From assembly GCF_017562075.2 (NCBI RefSeq), contig NC_054083.1, forward strand, positions 9,988,768 to 10,052,767: a stretch of DNA of 64,000 nucleotides. The letters are read 5' to 3'. The DNA comes from Anopheles merus. Its lineage: Eukaryota > Arthropoda > Insecta > Diptera > Culicidae. The notes beneath the pieces were generated by a model, which saw only the letters and a program-made list of their open reading frames with translations, did not search any database and was not told the origin of the DNA. Below, piece after piece: positions 44,443-55,850 of the stretch; position 1 is the first letter of the stretch; the number at the start of each line of letters is the position of its first letter. A program made the position numbers and the translations under genes.

Positions 44443-45400
44443 CCTACAAACAACGAGCGGGATATTTTATCATGGTGTGTGTAAAAACCTAGAGTTAAGC
44501 GGAGAATCGGTGTGAAATACACGGAGGCGAGAGCGCTTTTTGGTTTCGACACAGTTTTGGCACTAACACAGTTACACATGTGGAAATGTGTGCGTTCATT
44601 TTCGGCCAGCTCGCTCAGTTTGATCTGCTCACAGCGCTGTGCTGATGTCGGTGTCTCGCTTGCACTGCTGTACCGAAAGTTCCTCTGTGTGCTCTCGTTC
44701 TTGCTACCACACTAAATCGTCAGTACAGCTCAAGGATCGGCAGCAAGCAGTCGTAAATGTGGCAGTCCTTAGACTAGGACTTTAGGACTTATCCTGGACG
44801 CTTGGTGTTATAATTTTGTTAAGTGTTCAAGTGTTCAAGTGTTGTGCGAATTCAAATGAAGCTGCGCGAATGATTCGTAATGCATGTTATGTACATCGCG
44901 CAGCTTCATTTCGTACCTTTTTTACAGTAATCAACGTGTACAAAAGGATCTACGCAGATATTCGGCCATTTTAACGTTTGCATCGATGGAGCGATCAATT
45001 TTATTTTAGTCAAATATTGTGTATCAACTTACGTAAATGTGTGAAATCGTGTAAAGTTAAAATGTAAATGTTTCAATAAAGTGATGAAAAAAAATCTACG
45101 CGTGTTTACGTTTTTGTTTAGCCTTAGATAACAAAAAAATACGCAGCGAGTGTGAGCGATCGCTGAACGAAAGAAACGCACACAGTGCAACACGAAAAAA
45201 AACTAACACAGGCACACGAAAGTATGCTCGCGTATGGGCGCGAGCATTGAGAGAGCGCACCGTGTATTTTATATGGGAACGGGAGAGAACCGTGGTACCC
45301 GTTCCCGCCCCCTTTTTAAGCCTAGAAAATCTTCCATCGGCTTAAATCTAGGTTTTTACGCACACCATGATAAAAATTACCCGCTCTTTGTCCGTAGGGT
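44443..45400. repeat. 0.9-kb segment between facing P-element-like termini
   Basis: The left boundary TTTTATCATG (44466-44475) and right boundary CATGATAAAA (45366-45375) lie within a longer inverted pair that includes GAGCGGG on the outside and GTGTG(T/C)GTAAAAACCTAG on the inside. CATGATAAAA resembles the Drosophila P-element end CATGATGAAATAAC. The enclosed DNA shares about 350 bp (from about 44510 to 44880) with the reverse complement of the insert at 56909-58318. It also carries GCGCAGCTTCATTTC motifs. No coding sequence. Confidence 0.6.
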
Positions 45401-45404
45401 GGCC

Positions 45405-47700
45405 ACGCGCTAATTTTGTGCAGAACATGAAAGATTCGCTTAAGGGTTCGCTATCATCAAATCAAATTGATCTTATTTTAGGAATTAAGAAGACTGTTCG
45501 ATGGACTAAAGAAGAACTTTCCTTAGCATTTACTCTTAGATATTTTAGTCAAAGGGCATACCGTTACATAGGCGATGATATGAAGATACCAGTTCCGGTA
45601 CCAAGAACTTTACAACGATATTCTTCCAAGATTGATCTAAAACAAGGCATTCTGGAAGATATCTTGAAATTCATTGGATCATATTCACAAACATTAAAGC
45701 CTATGGATCGAGAATGTGTTTTATCGTTTGACGAGATGAAGGTGTCTCGGGTATTAGAATACGATCCATCGGCAGATGAAATAGTGGGCCCATTTAATTA
45801 TCTGCAAGTAGTCATGATGCGAGGATTATTTAAACAATGGAAACAGCCGATATTTATCGGCTTTGATACCAAAATGACAAAGGATATCACTATCGAAATA
45901 ATTTCACGATTGAGCGAAAAAGATATAAATGTAGTCGCTATTATTAGTGATAATTGGAAGTAGTCATGATGCGAGGATTATTTAAACAATGGAAACAGCC
46001 GATATTTATCGGCTTTGATACCAAAATGACAAAGGATATCACTGTCGAAATAATTTCACGATTGAGCGAAAAAGATATAAATGTAGTCGCTATCATTAGT
46101 GATAATTGCCAAACTAACATTGGATGCTGGAAGGAGCTAGGCGCGCGGGATGACGTAGAAAAGCCTTATTTTCCACATCCAAAAACTAATAAGAATGTGT
46201 ATGTGATCTCTGATACACCTCATTTGCTGAAGGTGTTGAGGAATTGGCTTCTAGATTATGGTTTTGAGTACAACGGCCAACTTATCTAAACCACCAATCT
46301 GTTGCGTATGTTAGCCAAAAGAATGGAGTCAGAAATGACTCCTTTATTTAAATCCCATATAGACATGACTCCCCAAGAACGACAAAATGTTCGAAGGGCA
46401 GCAGAGTTATTGTCTCGTACAACCGCTGTAGCTCTCCGTACATATTTTTCGGACGATGATAATGCTAAAACTTTGACTAATTTTATAGGGAAGGTAAATG
46501 CATGGTTTAGCATATCTAATTCTTACACACCTTTCGCAAAATTGGCTTTTAAAAAGGCATATACTGCAAGCAATGACCAAGTTAGTGCTTTAACAGACAT
46601 GTATGACATAATATCAAACATGACTATCCCAGATAAAAATGGTTTACAAATTTTTCAACGTTCTATAATGATGCAGATTGAGTCACTGCAAATGGTGTTT
46701 GCAGATATGAAGTTAAAACACGGTGCCAAATTCGTCTGTACACATAAGGTAAGCAACATGATAGTTCAATTGCAATTAATTCATTGAACATTCAATACCA
46801 TATGACTATACAGGAAAATCTCAGCTAGAGCTGGTGAATTCATTGTTTCAAAATTAATCATTTTAACTAATACATTAATTGTTGTGTATCTTTTTCTTCT
46901 TTTTTCATTTTACAGTTAAACCAAGACGTATTAGAGAATTTTTTCTCTCAGCTTAGGCAAATTGGTGGTGTATATGACCATCTCTCACCTATAAGTTGCA
47001 TTTATCGAATTCGTCTTATGATTTTGGGGAAAACACCAACCATTTTGCACAATCAAACAACTGCTGTTGAGGCTGCAAATTGTGAGCAAGATGAATTCAT
47101 TACAACTACTGAGAGCAATGTTGCTGGTGCCAGGAGTAATGATGTTTTTATCTCAGCTTCTATGTTTGAAACGGCCGAAATCGCTCCCGAATTACCGGAT
47201 GTCAAGGCAATGGAAGAAGCAAACAATTCCGTATCACAAGATGTAAGTTCACTTAGTTCCGTTAGTGATACAAGCATTGAGCTACCTCACCAAGAAGCTG
47301 ATGGATTGTCTTACATTCTTGGATATCTTGCAAAGAAGCATCACTCTCAGTTTTCCCATCTTAATCTGGGAGAACACACATTTAAGACTAGGATTGACCA
47401 TAATTATTGCCAACCTCCTACATTTGTACACCATTTGTCCTGTGGTGGACTGATTGAACCGTCGGATGAATTTTTGAATTTAGGGAAAAAATGGAAAAAA
47501 TATTCTTGAAAATGAATCCAGACGGAGGATTATTAAAAGGAGAACGAATCGTAGATCGAATCACAAACAAGACATAGAGACATCTTACAGAACTTCCGGT
47601 CGAGATTATTCGATCTTTTGCAAAACAGCGGGTAATTGTTCGTATGCGCTATTTGAACTTAAAAGCAACAGCTGAGCAGCTAAACAGAATGAAACAAAAG
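45405..47700 (+). pseudogene. P-element transposase (rearranged)
   Basis: Lacks the N-terminal THAP DNA-binding domain and begins near a splice-like TTTTGTGCAG. Visible blocks: a leucine-rich stretch (NQIDLILGIKKTVRWTKEEL), the RNase H-like core with LSFDEMKVS and FIGFDTKMTKDI, AIISDN, then KPYFPHPKTN with DTPHLLKVLRNWLL. A 150-base tandem duplication (about 45810-45959 repeated at 45960-46109) shifts the frame, and a TAA lies at 46287. An intact-looking intron (46749-46915, GTAAGC...TTTTACAG) precedes LNQDVLENFFSQLRQ and a C-terminal part ending near 47700 with further lesions. P elements are known in Anopheles. Inactive. Confidence 0.87.
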
Positions 47701-47705
47701 AAAAG

Positions 47706-48708
47706 AAAATGTTCGAAGGGCAGCGGAGTTATTATCTCGTACAACCGCTGTAGCTCTCCGTACATATTTTTCGGACGATGATAATGCTAAAACTTTGGCT
47801 AATTTTATAGGGAAGGTAGACGCATGGTTTAGCATATCTAATTCTTACACACCTTTCGCAAAATTGGCTTTTAAAAAGGCATATACTGCTAGCGATGACC
47901 AAGTTAGTGCTTTAACAGATATGTATGACATAATATCAAACATGACTATCCCAGGGTAAAATGGTTTACAAATTTTTCAACGTTCTATAATGATGCAGAT
48001 TAAGTCACTGCAAATGGTGTTTGCAGATATGAAGTTAAAACACGATGCCAAATTCATCTGTACACATAAGGTAAGCAACATGATAGTTCAATTGCAATTA
48101 ATTCATTGAACATTCAATACCATATGACTATACAGGAAAATCTCAGCTAGAGCTGGTGAATTCATTGTTTCAAAATTAATCATTTTAACTAATACACTTA
48201 TTGTTGTGTATCTTTTTCTTCTTTTTTCATTTTACAGTTAAACCAAGACGTATTAGAGAATTTTTTCTCTTAGCTTAGGCAAATTGGTGGTGTATATGAC
48301 CATCTCTCACCTAAAGTTGCATTTATCGAATTCGTCTTATGATTTTGGGGAAAACACCAACCATTTTGCACAATCAAACAACTGCTGTTGAGGCTGCAAA
48401 TTGTGAGCAAGATGAATTCATTACAACTACTGAGAGCAATGTTGCTGGTGCCAGGAGTAATGATGTTTTTATCTCAGCTTCTATGTTTGAAACGGCCGAA
48501 ATCGCTCCCGAATTACCGGATGTCAAGGCAATGGAAGAAGCAAACAATTCCGTATCACAAGATGTAAGTTCACTTAGTTCCGTTAGTGATACAAGCATTG
48601 AGCTACCTCACCAAGAAGCTGATGGATTGTCTTACATTCTTGGATATCTTGCAAAGAAGCATCACTCTCAGTTTTCCCATCTTAATCTGGAAGAACACAC
48701 ATTTAAGA
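47706..48708 (+). repeat. Second copy of the P-element 3' half
   Basis: Duplicates 46384-47387 at an offset of about 1,322 bases, including the intron and exon 3, with scattered substitutions (e.g. a stop at 48274 in place of Gln). Homology ends at TTTAAGA (48708), after which the sequence is unrelated. Confidence 0.88.
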
Positions 48709-49637
48709 AAACATGATAGAAATAGCCGTAACACATTTTTAAAATCCCTAAATTTTTGTTTCGGTTGTGGGTTACCTCTTCCCGACCAATTGCATGAAGC
48801 AAAAAAAATCTATCAAGAGCTTGATGTATCCTACTGTTTGCATCTTCAGCATTTATACCTGCATCTAAGCGCTGAGTAGTCGCATAGAAAAAAATGCTTG
48901 TCATTTAATTTGCCATCCAACTCAGCTGATTCTTCAATACTCTAGATTTTTTCTATGTCAAGCGTAATCGCGTTAAGCCGTGCATTCCCTACCCGCAATT
49001 TTCTGTTAAATGCCTTCTAATCGCCTTGTAATCGCCGGCGAATTGAAGGCGTTCAGCAGTGCATTCAGCAGTAATTAAATGCCTTCGAAATATTTCCATG
49101 AAAAATTTTGCTTTCAATTTGAAATTGCAGCTGACAAAAGAAAACCTTACAAGCGTCTTCAGCACTGCACTATTGTAGTGTTCCCAAATATGAGCGTGAG
49201 ATCCGATAGCACGATTTACGTGTTATGTTCTCTTGCGTTAAGCTCTGAGCTCTTTCACTTTGATGAAAATGGTCCGCATTATTCAGTTGTTAAATACCAA
49301 CCCGTTGAAAAGTGTTAATATATCAAACACATTTCGATAACTCTAATAAAAGGATAAATGAGATACATATTTCTCCCATCCCGATAATGAAGGGTGAACA
49401 TAGTGTAATTATTACGTTTTTTAAAAAGATATTATTTTAATTTTGGTTCACATAAATTTTGTTTATATTAATTATAGCAATAAAATATAAATTTAAAAAG
49501 AAATAAACACAGAAAAAAGATCATAAAAATCAGGATTTGACACACGCTTTCTCGGTTCGGAACCTAAAGCATTGTCACAGCTCTATTTGGCAGTTACATT
49601 AGTAAGTGTGCAAAACCAGTATCTACACAAACTAAGA
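48709..49637. other. P-element flank, no clear gene
   Basis: A short frame after 48709 (FCFGCGLPLPDQLHEAKKIY) looks protein-like but I cannot assign it. 49005-49060 carries a relative of the AATGCCTTCTAA dispersed repeat. The rest is AT-rich. Confidence 0.35.
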
Positions 49638-50083
49638 CTGGAAATAGACGAACCGAGATCGTCGCGGTACCGCGAAATTCGCGCCTTGTTCATAACAGCT
49701 GTAGAACAGCTGAGCTGTCAAATCTTCCGCGCCTCTAATCGCGCATGCTGTTTCGCAGAGATACGCAACTCCGGTATTGCTGAGATTTTCGCGGTAGCGC
49801 GAACCGATTATTTTTACTTTTTTCTGGTGGATTTGTGTGAAAACTCTTGTGGAGAAACGAGTTTTGTATTTTAATTTGCATAAACTATGTAAAATAAATA
49901 ATTTGATTCGCAAATTGATAAAACATATTTCTTCTTGGCACATTCAATCGTCACCAGACCTCGGGGTTCCATACACGAACCGCGATTATCTCGCCTATCT
50001 GTCAGATTTTATGACGGAATTGACAGCTCAAGTCCTACGCGATTTTCGCGGTACCGCGACGATCTCGGTTCGTCTATTTCCAG
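49638..50083. mobile_element. 446-bp MITE with perfect 40-bp terminal repeats
   Basis: 49638-49677 and 50044-50083 are exact reverse complements (ends CTGGAAATAGACGAACC / GGTTCGTCTATTTCCAG) and include the palindrome CGCGGTACCGCG. No coding capacity. Perfect terminal repeats suggest fairly recent activity. Confidence 0.87.
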
Positions 50084-50186
50084 CCTGAGATGGCGGCAAG
50101 CTATCTGTTCTCGTTAAATCAAGTTGAAAGATTTCGAAGAGAACCCGTTACAGCCGTGAAAGTTTAGGTTGAAATCTTTATTCGGC

Positions 50187-50247
50187 TTCTAAGGCGACTA
50201 AGGCCTTAAATGCCTTCTTAATGCCTTCAAAGCCGTTTAATACTGGT
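50187..50247 (+). repeat. Dispersed GGCGACTAA/GCCTT repeat, unbroken copy
   Basis: Uninterrupted paralogue of the repeat split by the solo LTR at 33282-33619: GGCGACTAAGGCCTTAAATG through GCCTTCAAAGCCGTTTAATA. Confidence 0.75.
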
Positions 50248-50910
50248 AGGGTTTGCCATAAGTTTTAAGAAATTAAACATATCACTAATCATTATATACA
50301 GCTACGCGATTTTACCGTTCCCGACGAATCCTTGTAACTCGAATATCCGCGAATGTCGAATTTCACGTTTTTGACTAGAATACTATTGATTACTCGGAGT
50401 CTTTGATTTCATTTAATACTTTTTTACACTTTTCATTTATTTCATTTATTTCATTTTCTGCACAAATCAGAAAATTCTAATATTTCTGGGTTCCAAGCGG
50501 TTTTAATTTATTAGCAATAATGCAATTTATACCAAAATTGAAGCAAATTGTACTGATTTGACATTTAATCTGCCAAATTTAGAAAACCGCGTATCTCCGA
50601 ACTTGCGTAAGTCGAGAACCGTGTAACTCGGGAACAGATTTGTGCATCTCTTGTTTCTATTCTTCTACAGTCCTCACGACACAAGGTTCAACATGTGTGT
50701 ACTCGTTCGCACTGCATCTGCTTTTCACCAACTGGTTCTGTTATGTTGCTATGCTCCACTGTATCACCATGTTCTATCGGTTCAGCATTTGAATTTGTTG
50801 GCTCAACCATATCAACAAAATCATGCTGGATTGGCGAAACAATAGGCAATGTGGTTGTTTTTACCGTGGCCGTTTTCGACGAAGGAAACGCTGTAATTGT
50901 TTAAATTTTA
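50248..50910. other. No recognised gene
   Basis: AT-rich DNA. A frame at 50642-50845 has no family resemblance that I can see. Confidence 0.3.
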
Positions 50911-51043
50911 ATAAGGACGTCACACGAAGCGTAAACTGAATTTCAGCCATACAACCCTATAATCTTTTGACAGGAAGTTTATACTCTCCCATACAAATAA
51001 AGCGTAAACTTTTTGAGTTTACGCCTTGTGTGACATCCGTATA
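50911..51043. mobile_element. 133-bp MITE
   Basis: Terminal repeats of about 27 bases: ATAAGGACGTCACACGAAGC at the left and the near-complement GCCTTGTGTGACATCCGTAT at the right, with four mismatches. Confidence 0.78.
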
Positions 51044-51249
51044 ACGTTCGGCCAAAAATACACGGACCGGAATTTCGCGGCCGCGGAATTACTGTAGGAC
51101 AGTTATGTCAATAATTGCAATTTGACAATCAATAACCTACAGAAATTTGACTCGATCTGGACGTTTGTTTACAAATATTGAGCAACGCTTGTTACTCGAG
51201 TCGGATCTAATTTACTCTCAACTCTCTTCCGAATTATTATAAGCAAACA

Positions 51250-52335
51250 ATGTTTCGTGTAAAAAGAGCAGCTGCATTACGATGGACAAGTGCGTGGGCA
51301 AATTTCATTCGTTTGCATACGATTTCGCTTCAGCAAGCTCCGCCAGCTAGAGAACGGATGCGCCCAATGCTTCGCGAAAGGAATGAACAAGCGAGTCGGT
51401 TGCTAGCGTCTATTTTACAAGAAGAATTTGATAATACCATAGTTAATTTTATGAGATTGTCTAGAAACGATTTTGATTACCTTCTTAAGCAAATCGGATG
51501 AAAGATTCAAAGAATGGATACGAATATGCATTTAAGTTTGTCAGCCAAGCCAAGACAAGCTTATAATTGTGGCGTACCTCGCACGCAAGCTGCACCACAC
51601 TATAGTTGCGCTAATACACCACACCTGCGTTACACCACACTTGCGTTACACCGCATGCAAGCAATCGGCTTAATTCGGTAATCGTACCGAACCGGATAAC
51701 TGCACTACCGTGCATCGGAAATAAAATATAAACGCTCTCTTTCATTTTGACCGCTAAGCGAACCAGACGTGAGTAGAAGTCATTCCGTACATCCGAAGTA
51801 GATAGTAGTTGACACGCATAACCCTATAAATTACTGTCGCGCACACGAAAGTGTCTTTCGGAGCAGCAGCTTAAGACAGGCACTTGGAAAATAATGGCTT
51901 CATTAATTTATTCAATTGATTTAATACTCTAAAATTGCTGACCGTCGTCGATCAGCATATTCTTCTTAGTCTATTCTTCTTAGCCTATTTTTCCATATAA
52001 TCGTTAAACCAGCGCGCATCGCTGGCGCGTTGCATAACGTAGCTAGTCAGCATTTATTCACCTAGCAACGCTTTGTTTTTAAGCCTAAATTTAAATTTAA
52101 ATAAATTACCTTGCGGTATTTGGCTCCAATAGACTCATACAAAACCACTGAATATGCCTTCCGGGTAGGTCGGAGTTTTGTTTATTCTCCAAAATATACT
52201 AATATTTGTTTGTTATTTAATTCATATTTGTTTTAGATTTCAGGCAATCGGTCAATTTGTACCGCAAGTGTGTGACTGTCTTGTGGAAGTCCTTCGAGAG
52301 CAGATAAAGTTAAGACCCAAAGAAATATCATCATG
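51250..52335 (+). pseudogene. PIF/Harbinger transposase, N-terminal part (element I)
   Basis: The ATG at 51250 opens an 83-codon frame with a basic start and FMRLSRNDFDYLLKQIG, the N-terminal signature of Harbinger/HARBI1-type transposases. A stop at 51499 interrupts it. Homology goes on (RMDTNMHLSLSAKPRQA) to about 51565, is broken by about 535 bases of foreign DNA, resumes at about 52103 with ITLRYLAPIDSYKTTEYAFR and again after a TTTTAG acceptor near 52241 (GQFVPQVCDCLVEVLREQIK). The catalytic DDE half is missing. A MADF gene faces it at 53.2-54.4 kb, the gene pair expected of a Harbinger element. Confidence 0.82.
51566..52102 (+). mobile_element. Insertion inside Harbinger element I
   Basis: About 535 bases absent from the aligned transposase frame. 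It begins TTGTGGCGTACC; tandem CACCACAC(C/T)TGCGTTACA motifs lie near 51610-51655 and a TATA-like ATAAAATATAAACG near 51721. It has the look of an LTR or promoter-bearing insert, but I cannot define matching ends or a target duplication. Confidence 0.5.
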
Positions 52336-52499
52336 TTGATCTGTTGTTTTACAAGTATATTTCTGCAGCGAAGCTAACAGTGGGATGGGTAGATCTCGAA
52401 GACGTTGCAATGAGTGGATAGAAAGATAATTAATCGAGTACTCATAACAAATATAAGTTAATATTTTGAAATTGTTCAAGTTATAACTCTCATGGTAAA

Positions 52500-52703
52500 G
52501 CCGGTCTCGTAGTACAGTCGTCATCTCGTACGACTTAACAACATGCCCGTCATGGGTTCAAGCCCCAAATAGACCGTGCCGCCATATGTAGGACTGACTA
52601 TCCTGCTATGGGAGGAAATCAATAAGTCACTGAAAGCCAACCCCACAAGTGTGTTGGCAGGCCTTGACCGGCATCGGTTGTTGAGCCAAAGAAGAAGAAG
52701 AAG
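52500..52703 (+). mobile_element. SINE200-like tRNA-derived SINE, copy 1
   Basis: 204 bases. Starts GCCGGTCTCGTAGTACAG, with a Pol III box B (GGTTCAAGCC, 52555-52564) and a conserved body (GTGCCGCCATA, GACTGACTATCCTGCTATGG). It ends TTGAGCCAAAGAAGAAG. This matches my recollection of SINE200 of An. gambiae. It lies between the Harbinger I transposase and MADF remnants. Confidence 0.87.
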
Positions 52704-53158
52704 TTTGCATTGTAGTTATTATTTTGTATGGTCACCTTGAAACCATAAGCAGGGTTATTCGCAAATTGTTGCACACGACCAAATTATTGCTCATTATTGC
52801 ACCACAGCAAAAACTATGCCGGTTTGATAATATTTAATGAAAATGGTATCAAGCTACCGACTAATTTCCTTCGATTTCGAAATATGAAACTATAGAATTT
52901 CAAGGCTGTGACGGTTTTGCGCATTATTTGCGCACTACGTGGTAGTTAGGAAAATAATTTATAATTTACAATATTTAGCCAATGGCTAAATGTTTTTTTA
53001 CATTATTATCGATAATGTAACATAATAAAACCACTTTTCAAAAAAAAAAAAAAGAATGAGCTAATACATTTTATATCTTAAAGTGTGCAACTAATACATT
53101 TAATAAAAAAGTGTGCGGTAGATCGATTAACAGCAACAAAAAAACAGATTATTCTTAC

Positions 53159-54436
53159 CGTGTCTGCATGTTCAGCGTCCTCCGACGCATCGTTCATAAA
53201 CGACAAAGCCTCCCATGCTGGCCATCGCGGGCGATAAACTTCGGCGTAGGCTAAAATAGTCAACAGGTTAGTTGTAGCCTTTTACCTTGAATAAAAAAGA
53301 AAAAAAAAACAATTTACCTGACCCGGTCTGCATGCTCTGGCGCACTTTGGATCGGTATCACCGATATTTGGCCAGCATGTTGTGCCACATTTTTTTGGCC
53401 TCTGCCATGGTCAACCCGACCTCTTCTGCGACACACATACATGCATCATTTTGACGGTCTCGCTTTTTGTAATGCGGAGATTTTTTATTGTAGATGATGT
53501 TCTGTTTTTCTACCGCATTAGCCATCCGCAAGCAGAGCTCCACGTCCTGGAATAGTAGATAAAAAATTAATAAGACGTGCGGTGTTTTAAATGTAAAACA
53601 TAATAAGGATAATAACTAAAGAAAACCGGCATAGAAAATGAGATGGTTGGATTTTTGGAGGAACACGATCCAATAGACACAGGTGCAGGAACAAAAGAAA
53701 AATTAAAAAAAAACCGGTTTAGTAATGAGTTTACGAGAGGCAAGTTGGCAAGAGGCAAGAGGCAAGATAAGTGTGGCGATACCCTGGGGTAAATTCTTAA
53801 ACCATGTAAGCACCACTACTACGAGCAACGGCAGTTACAGCGACCTTGTTTTAACCTCATCCAACATAGTCATTTAGCCGTTGTTAATTAAGTACACCCA
53901 TACTCACCTCTCGCATATATTTACGCGGTTCCCCTCCTGATCCCGAAGCCAGTCCTGCTCCCGATGCCAGGCCTGATCCCGAAGCTCGTCCTGATGCCAG
54001 TGCCCGTCCTGAAATCTGTGCCAGTCCTGATGCCGGTGCCAGTCCTGCTCCCGAAGCCAGTCCTGATCCCGATGCCAGGCCTGATCCCGAAGCCAGTCCT
54101 GATCCCGAAACGCGTCCTGATACTGGTGCCCGTCCTGATCCCGACGCCCGTCCTGAAATCAGTGCCAGTCTTGACACTGGTGCCAGTCCTGCTCCCGATG
54201 CCAGGCCTGATCCCAATGCCAGCCCTATTCCCGAAGCCCGTCCTGATACCGGTGCCTGTACAGATACCGGTACCCGTCCTGATATCGGTGCCAGTACTGA
54301 TATCGTTGCTAGTCCAGGACCCGATTGCTGTACCGATTTCGTTCGATGTCCTGACGCCGTTCCCGGTCCTGATCCGTTTCTGATTTACATTCATTTTTTT
54401 AAATGTTTTGTTTGGTTCTGCTAAAATAATATACAC
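53159..54436 (-). pseudogene. MADF-domain gene (element I), spliced, with repeat-coded first exon
   Basis: Minus strand. Exon 53318-53546 begins after CCAG and encodes DVELCLRMANAV, SPHYKKRDRQND, AEEVG and MWHNMLAKYR, the first part of a MADF (Myb/SANT-like) DNA-binding domain. An in-frame TGA follows KYR. A donor (CAG/GTAAAT), a 67-base intron and a TTTTAG acceptor lead to exon 53159-53250 with RPRWPAWEALSFM, the end of the domain, then a GTAAG donor. Upstream, a strong donor (GAG/GTGAGT near 53903) closes an exon made of the 53930-54383 minisatellite. Frame is kept across that junction. MADF proteins are partners of Harbinger transposases. The start codon is uncertain. Confidence 0.72.
53930..54383. 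repeat. 18-bp coding-type minisatellite (CCTGATCCCGAAGCCAGT)
   Basis: About 25 degenerate 18-base units. Because the unit is a multiple of three, all frames stay open: minus-strand frames read Ser-Gly-Leu-Ala-Ser-Gly or Gly-Ile-Arg-Thr-Gly-type repeats. One of these frames joins in phase to the MADF exon. Confidence 0.88.
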
Positions 54437-54627
54437 ATGAATGTTTATTTAATATTAACTCGGAAAATAAGTGATAATTAATACCGTACTTTTACAATGC
54501 CGGCTTTATGCTTGTTTAAGTTTTCGCCTGGCCCTCTCTTTTGACCGAAAACTTTTTGACATTTCGATTCATGTAGCGAAGCCTTAAAGTGTTATTTGTT
54601 TTAAACCGAATAGAAGAACTCCACATA

Positions 54628-54753
54628 CAGGGGTTCCCACGATTTATTGGTCAGTTCCCATAATTTTTTAGTGCGTTCCCACAATTTTTGAACGTATCCC
54701 ATTGATTTTTGGTTCGTTTTTTGGAACCAACTAATAAATCGTGGGAAACCCTG
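54628..54753. mobile_element. 126-bp MITE
   Basis: Termini CAGGGGTTCCCACGATTTAT and the near-complement ATAAATCGTGGGAAACCCTG, flanked by TA on both sides. Internally repeats TTCCCA(C/T)AATTTTT. Confidence 0.75.
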
Positions 54754-55239
54754 TAACTCTTGTAGGTTATACTGTTTAACATTCTGGGCGCTGTGTGGAA
54801 TCGTTTGGAATCGCAGCCTTGTTCACTCGCCTTCTCTGTGATTGGTCTCTCAGCAACTCTCAACAGAGAGTATTGCAGCGGGAAGAAAGAGAGAGAGGGC
54901 ATATTGCCGAAGCGGCATCGTATGCGAGGATCGGAAAGATAGTGAACGATCGTAAGCCAATAAAACGCTCTCATCGCTCTCTTCTCTTGTACTGTGTTCT
55001 CCGCAGAAAGCGCATGCAAAATGCCAGCACCCAGAGTGTTAAACTGCTCCTGCATTGGCGTGCGATGTATAAACACTTTCAACTGTTAAATGTTTGATTA
55101 TCTTTACCTACACTGCGCTTTTATTCTGTTTGCGAAATGATTTCTTATTTATGCAGATATGCTTTTATGCTTTCCAATGCGTCGTATGATATATTCAAAA
55201 CTAAACCAACATTTTCTTGCAAAACTATTTTCTTTTCAG
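54754..55239. other. No recognised gene
   Basis: Spacer between the MITE and the MADF II exon. A frame at 54795-55097 resembles nothing I know. Confidence 0.3.
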
Positions 55240-55850
55240 AACATCCATAAGAGTGAGGAAATTACTATTGTGTCTGTGGACCTTGTGACACAAGGATTAC
55301 AAAGATATTAATTGTCGGAACGACGATTGGTGCAGCACAGCTGACCAAGTGGAATTGCCAGTTAATGTGCTGAAGGACAAGTGGGCATCACTCCAGTTCA
55401 CATATAGAAAGTGCCGATCAACATACAACATGAGTCTGGTAACTGGTTCTGGTATGAACTATCAGAAAGTAACTTAGAAGAACTATATAAAACTTATTTT
55501 ATTATTTTATTTTATAATTTTAGCCGGTCTCATTGTACAGTCGTCAACTCGTACGACTTAACAACATGCCCGTCATGGGTTCAAGCCCCAACTAGACCGT
55601 GCCGCCATACGTGGGACTGACTATCCTGCTATGGGGGGGTAATCCAAAAGTCACTGAAAGCCAACCCCACAAGTGGTACAGGCAGGCCTTGACCGACAAC
55701 GGTTGTTGAGCCAAAGGAAGAAGAAGATTATTTTATTATTTATAGGAGCTCATGAAGTTAACAACCCCACTTGGTTTGCCTATAGTGCAATGCGGTTTCT
55801 CGATGGAACAACCGATTGTGGTAAAACGTTAAATACCCTCAGTAAATATA
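55240..55850 (+). pseudogene. MADF-domain gene (element II) with SINE in its intron
   Basis: Plus strand. Exon from the acceptor TTTTCAG (55239). The readable MADF part is DYKDINCRNDDWCSTADQV, then VLKDKWASLQFTYRK and TGS, with an in-frame stop just before. A donor TCTG/GTATGA at 55452 and acceptor TTTATAG at 55745 bound a 294-base intron that contains the SINE at 55523-55727. The next exon reads NNPTWFAYSAMRFLDG, aligning with the RPRWPAWEALSFM exon of MADF I at the same phase. The exon-intron structure is thus shared by both copies. Confidence 0.68.
55523..55727 (+). mobile_element. SINE200-like tRNA-derived SINE, copy 2
   Basis: 205 bases, very similar to 52500-52703: GCCGGTCT start, GGTTCAAGCC box B, GAAGAAGAAG tail. 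It lies in AT-rich intron DNA, with ATTATTTTATTATTT on the right resembling the left flank, a likely target duplication. Confidence 0.88.

Noticed and set aside
52500..52703. tRNA gene
   Set aside because: Box B is present, but there is no cloverleaf or CCA-proximal stem, and the body and GAAGAA tail are those of a SINE; a second copy exists at 55523.
53930..54383. CRISPR-like array
   Set aside because: Units are contiguous and degenerate with no unique spacers; it is an 18-bp minisatellite in a eukaryotic context.
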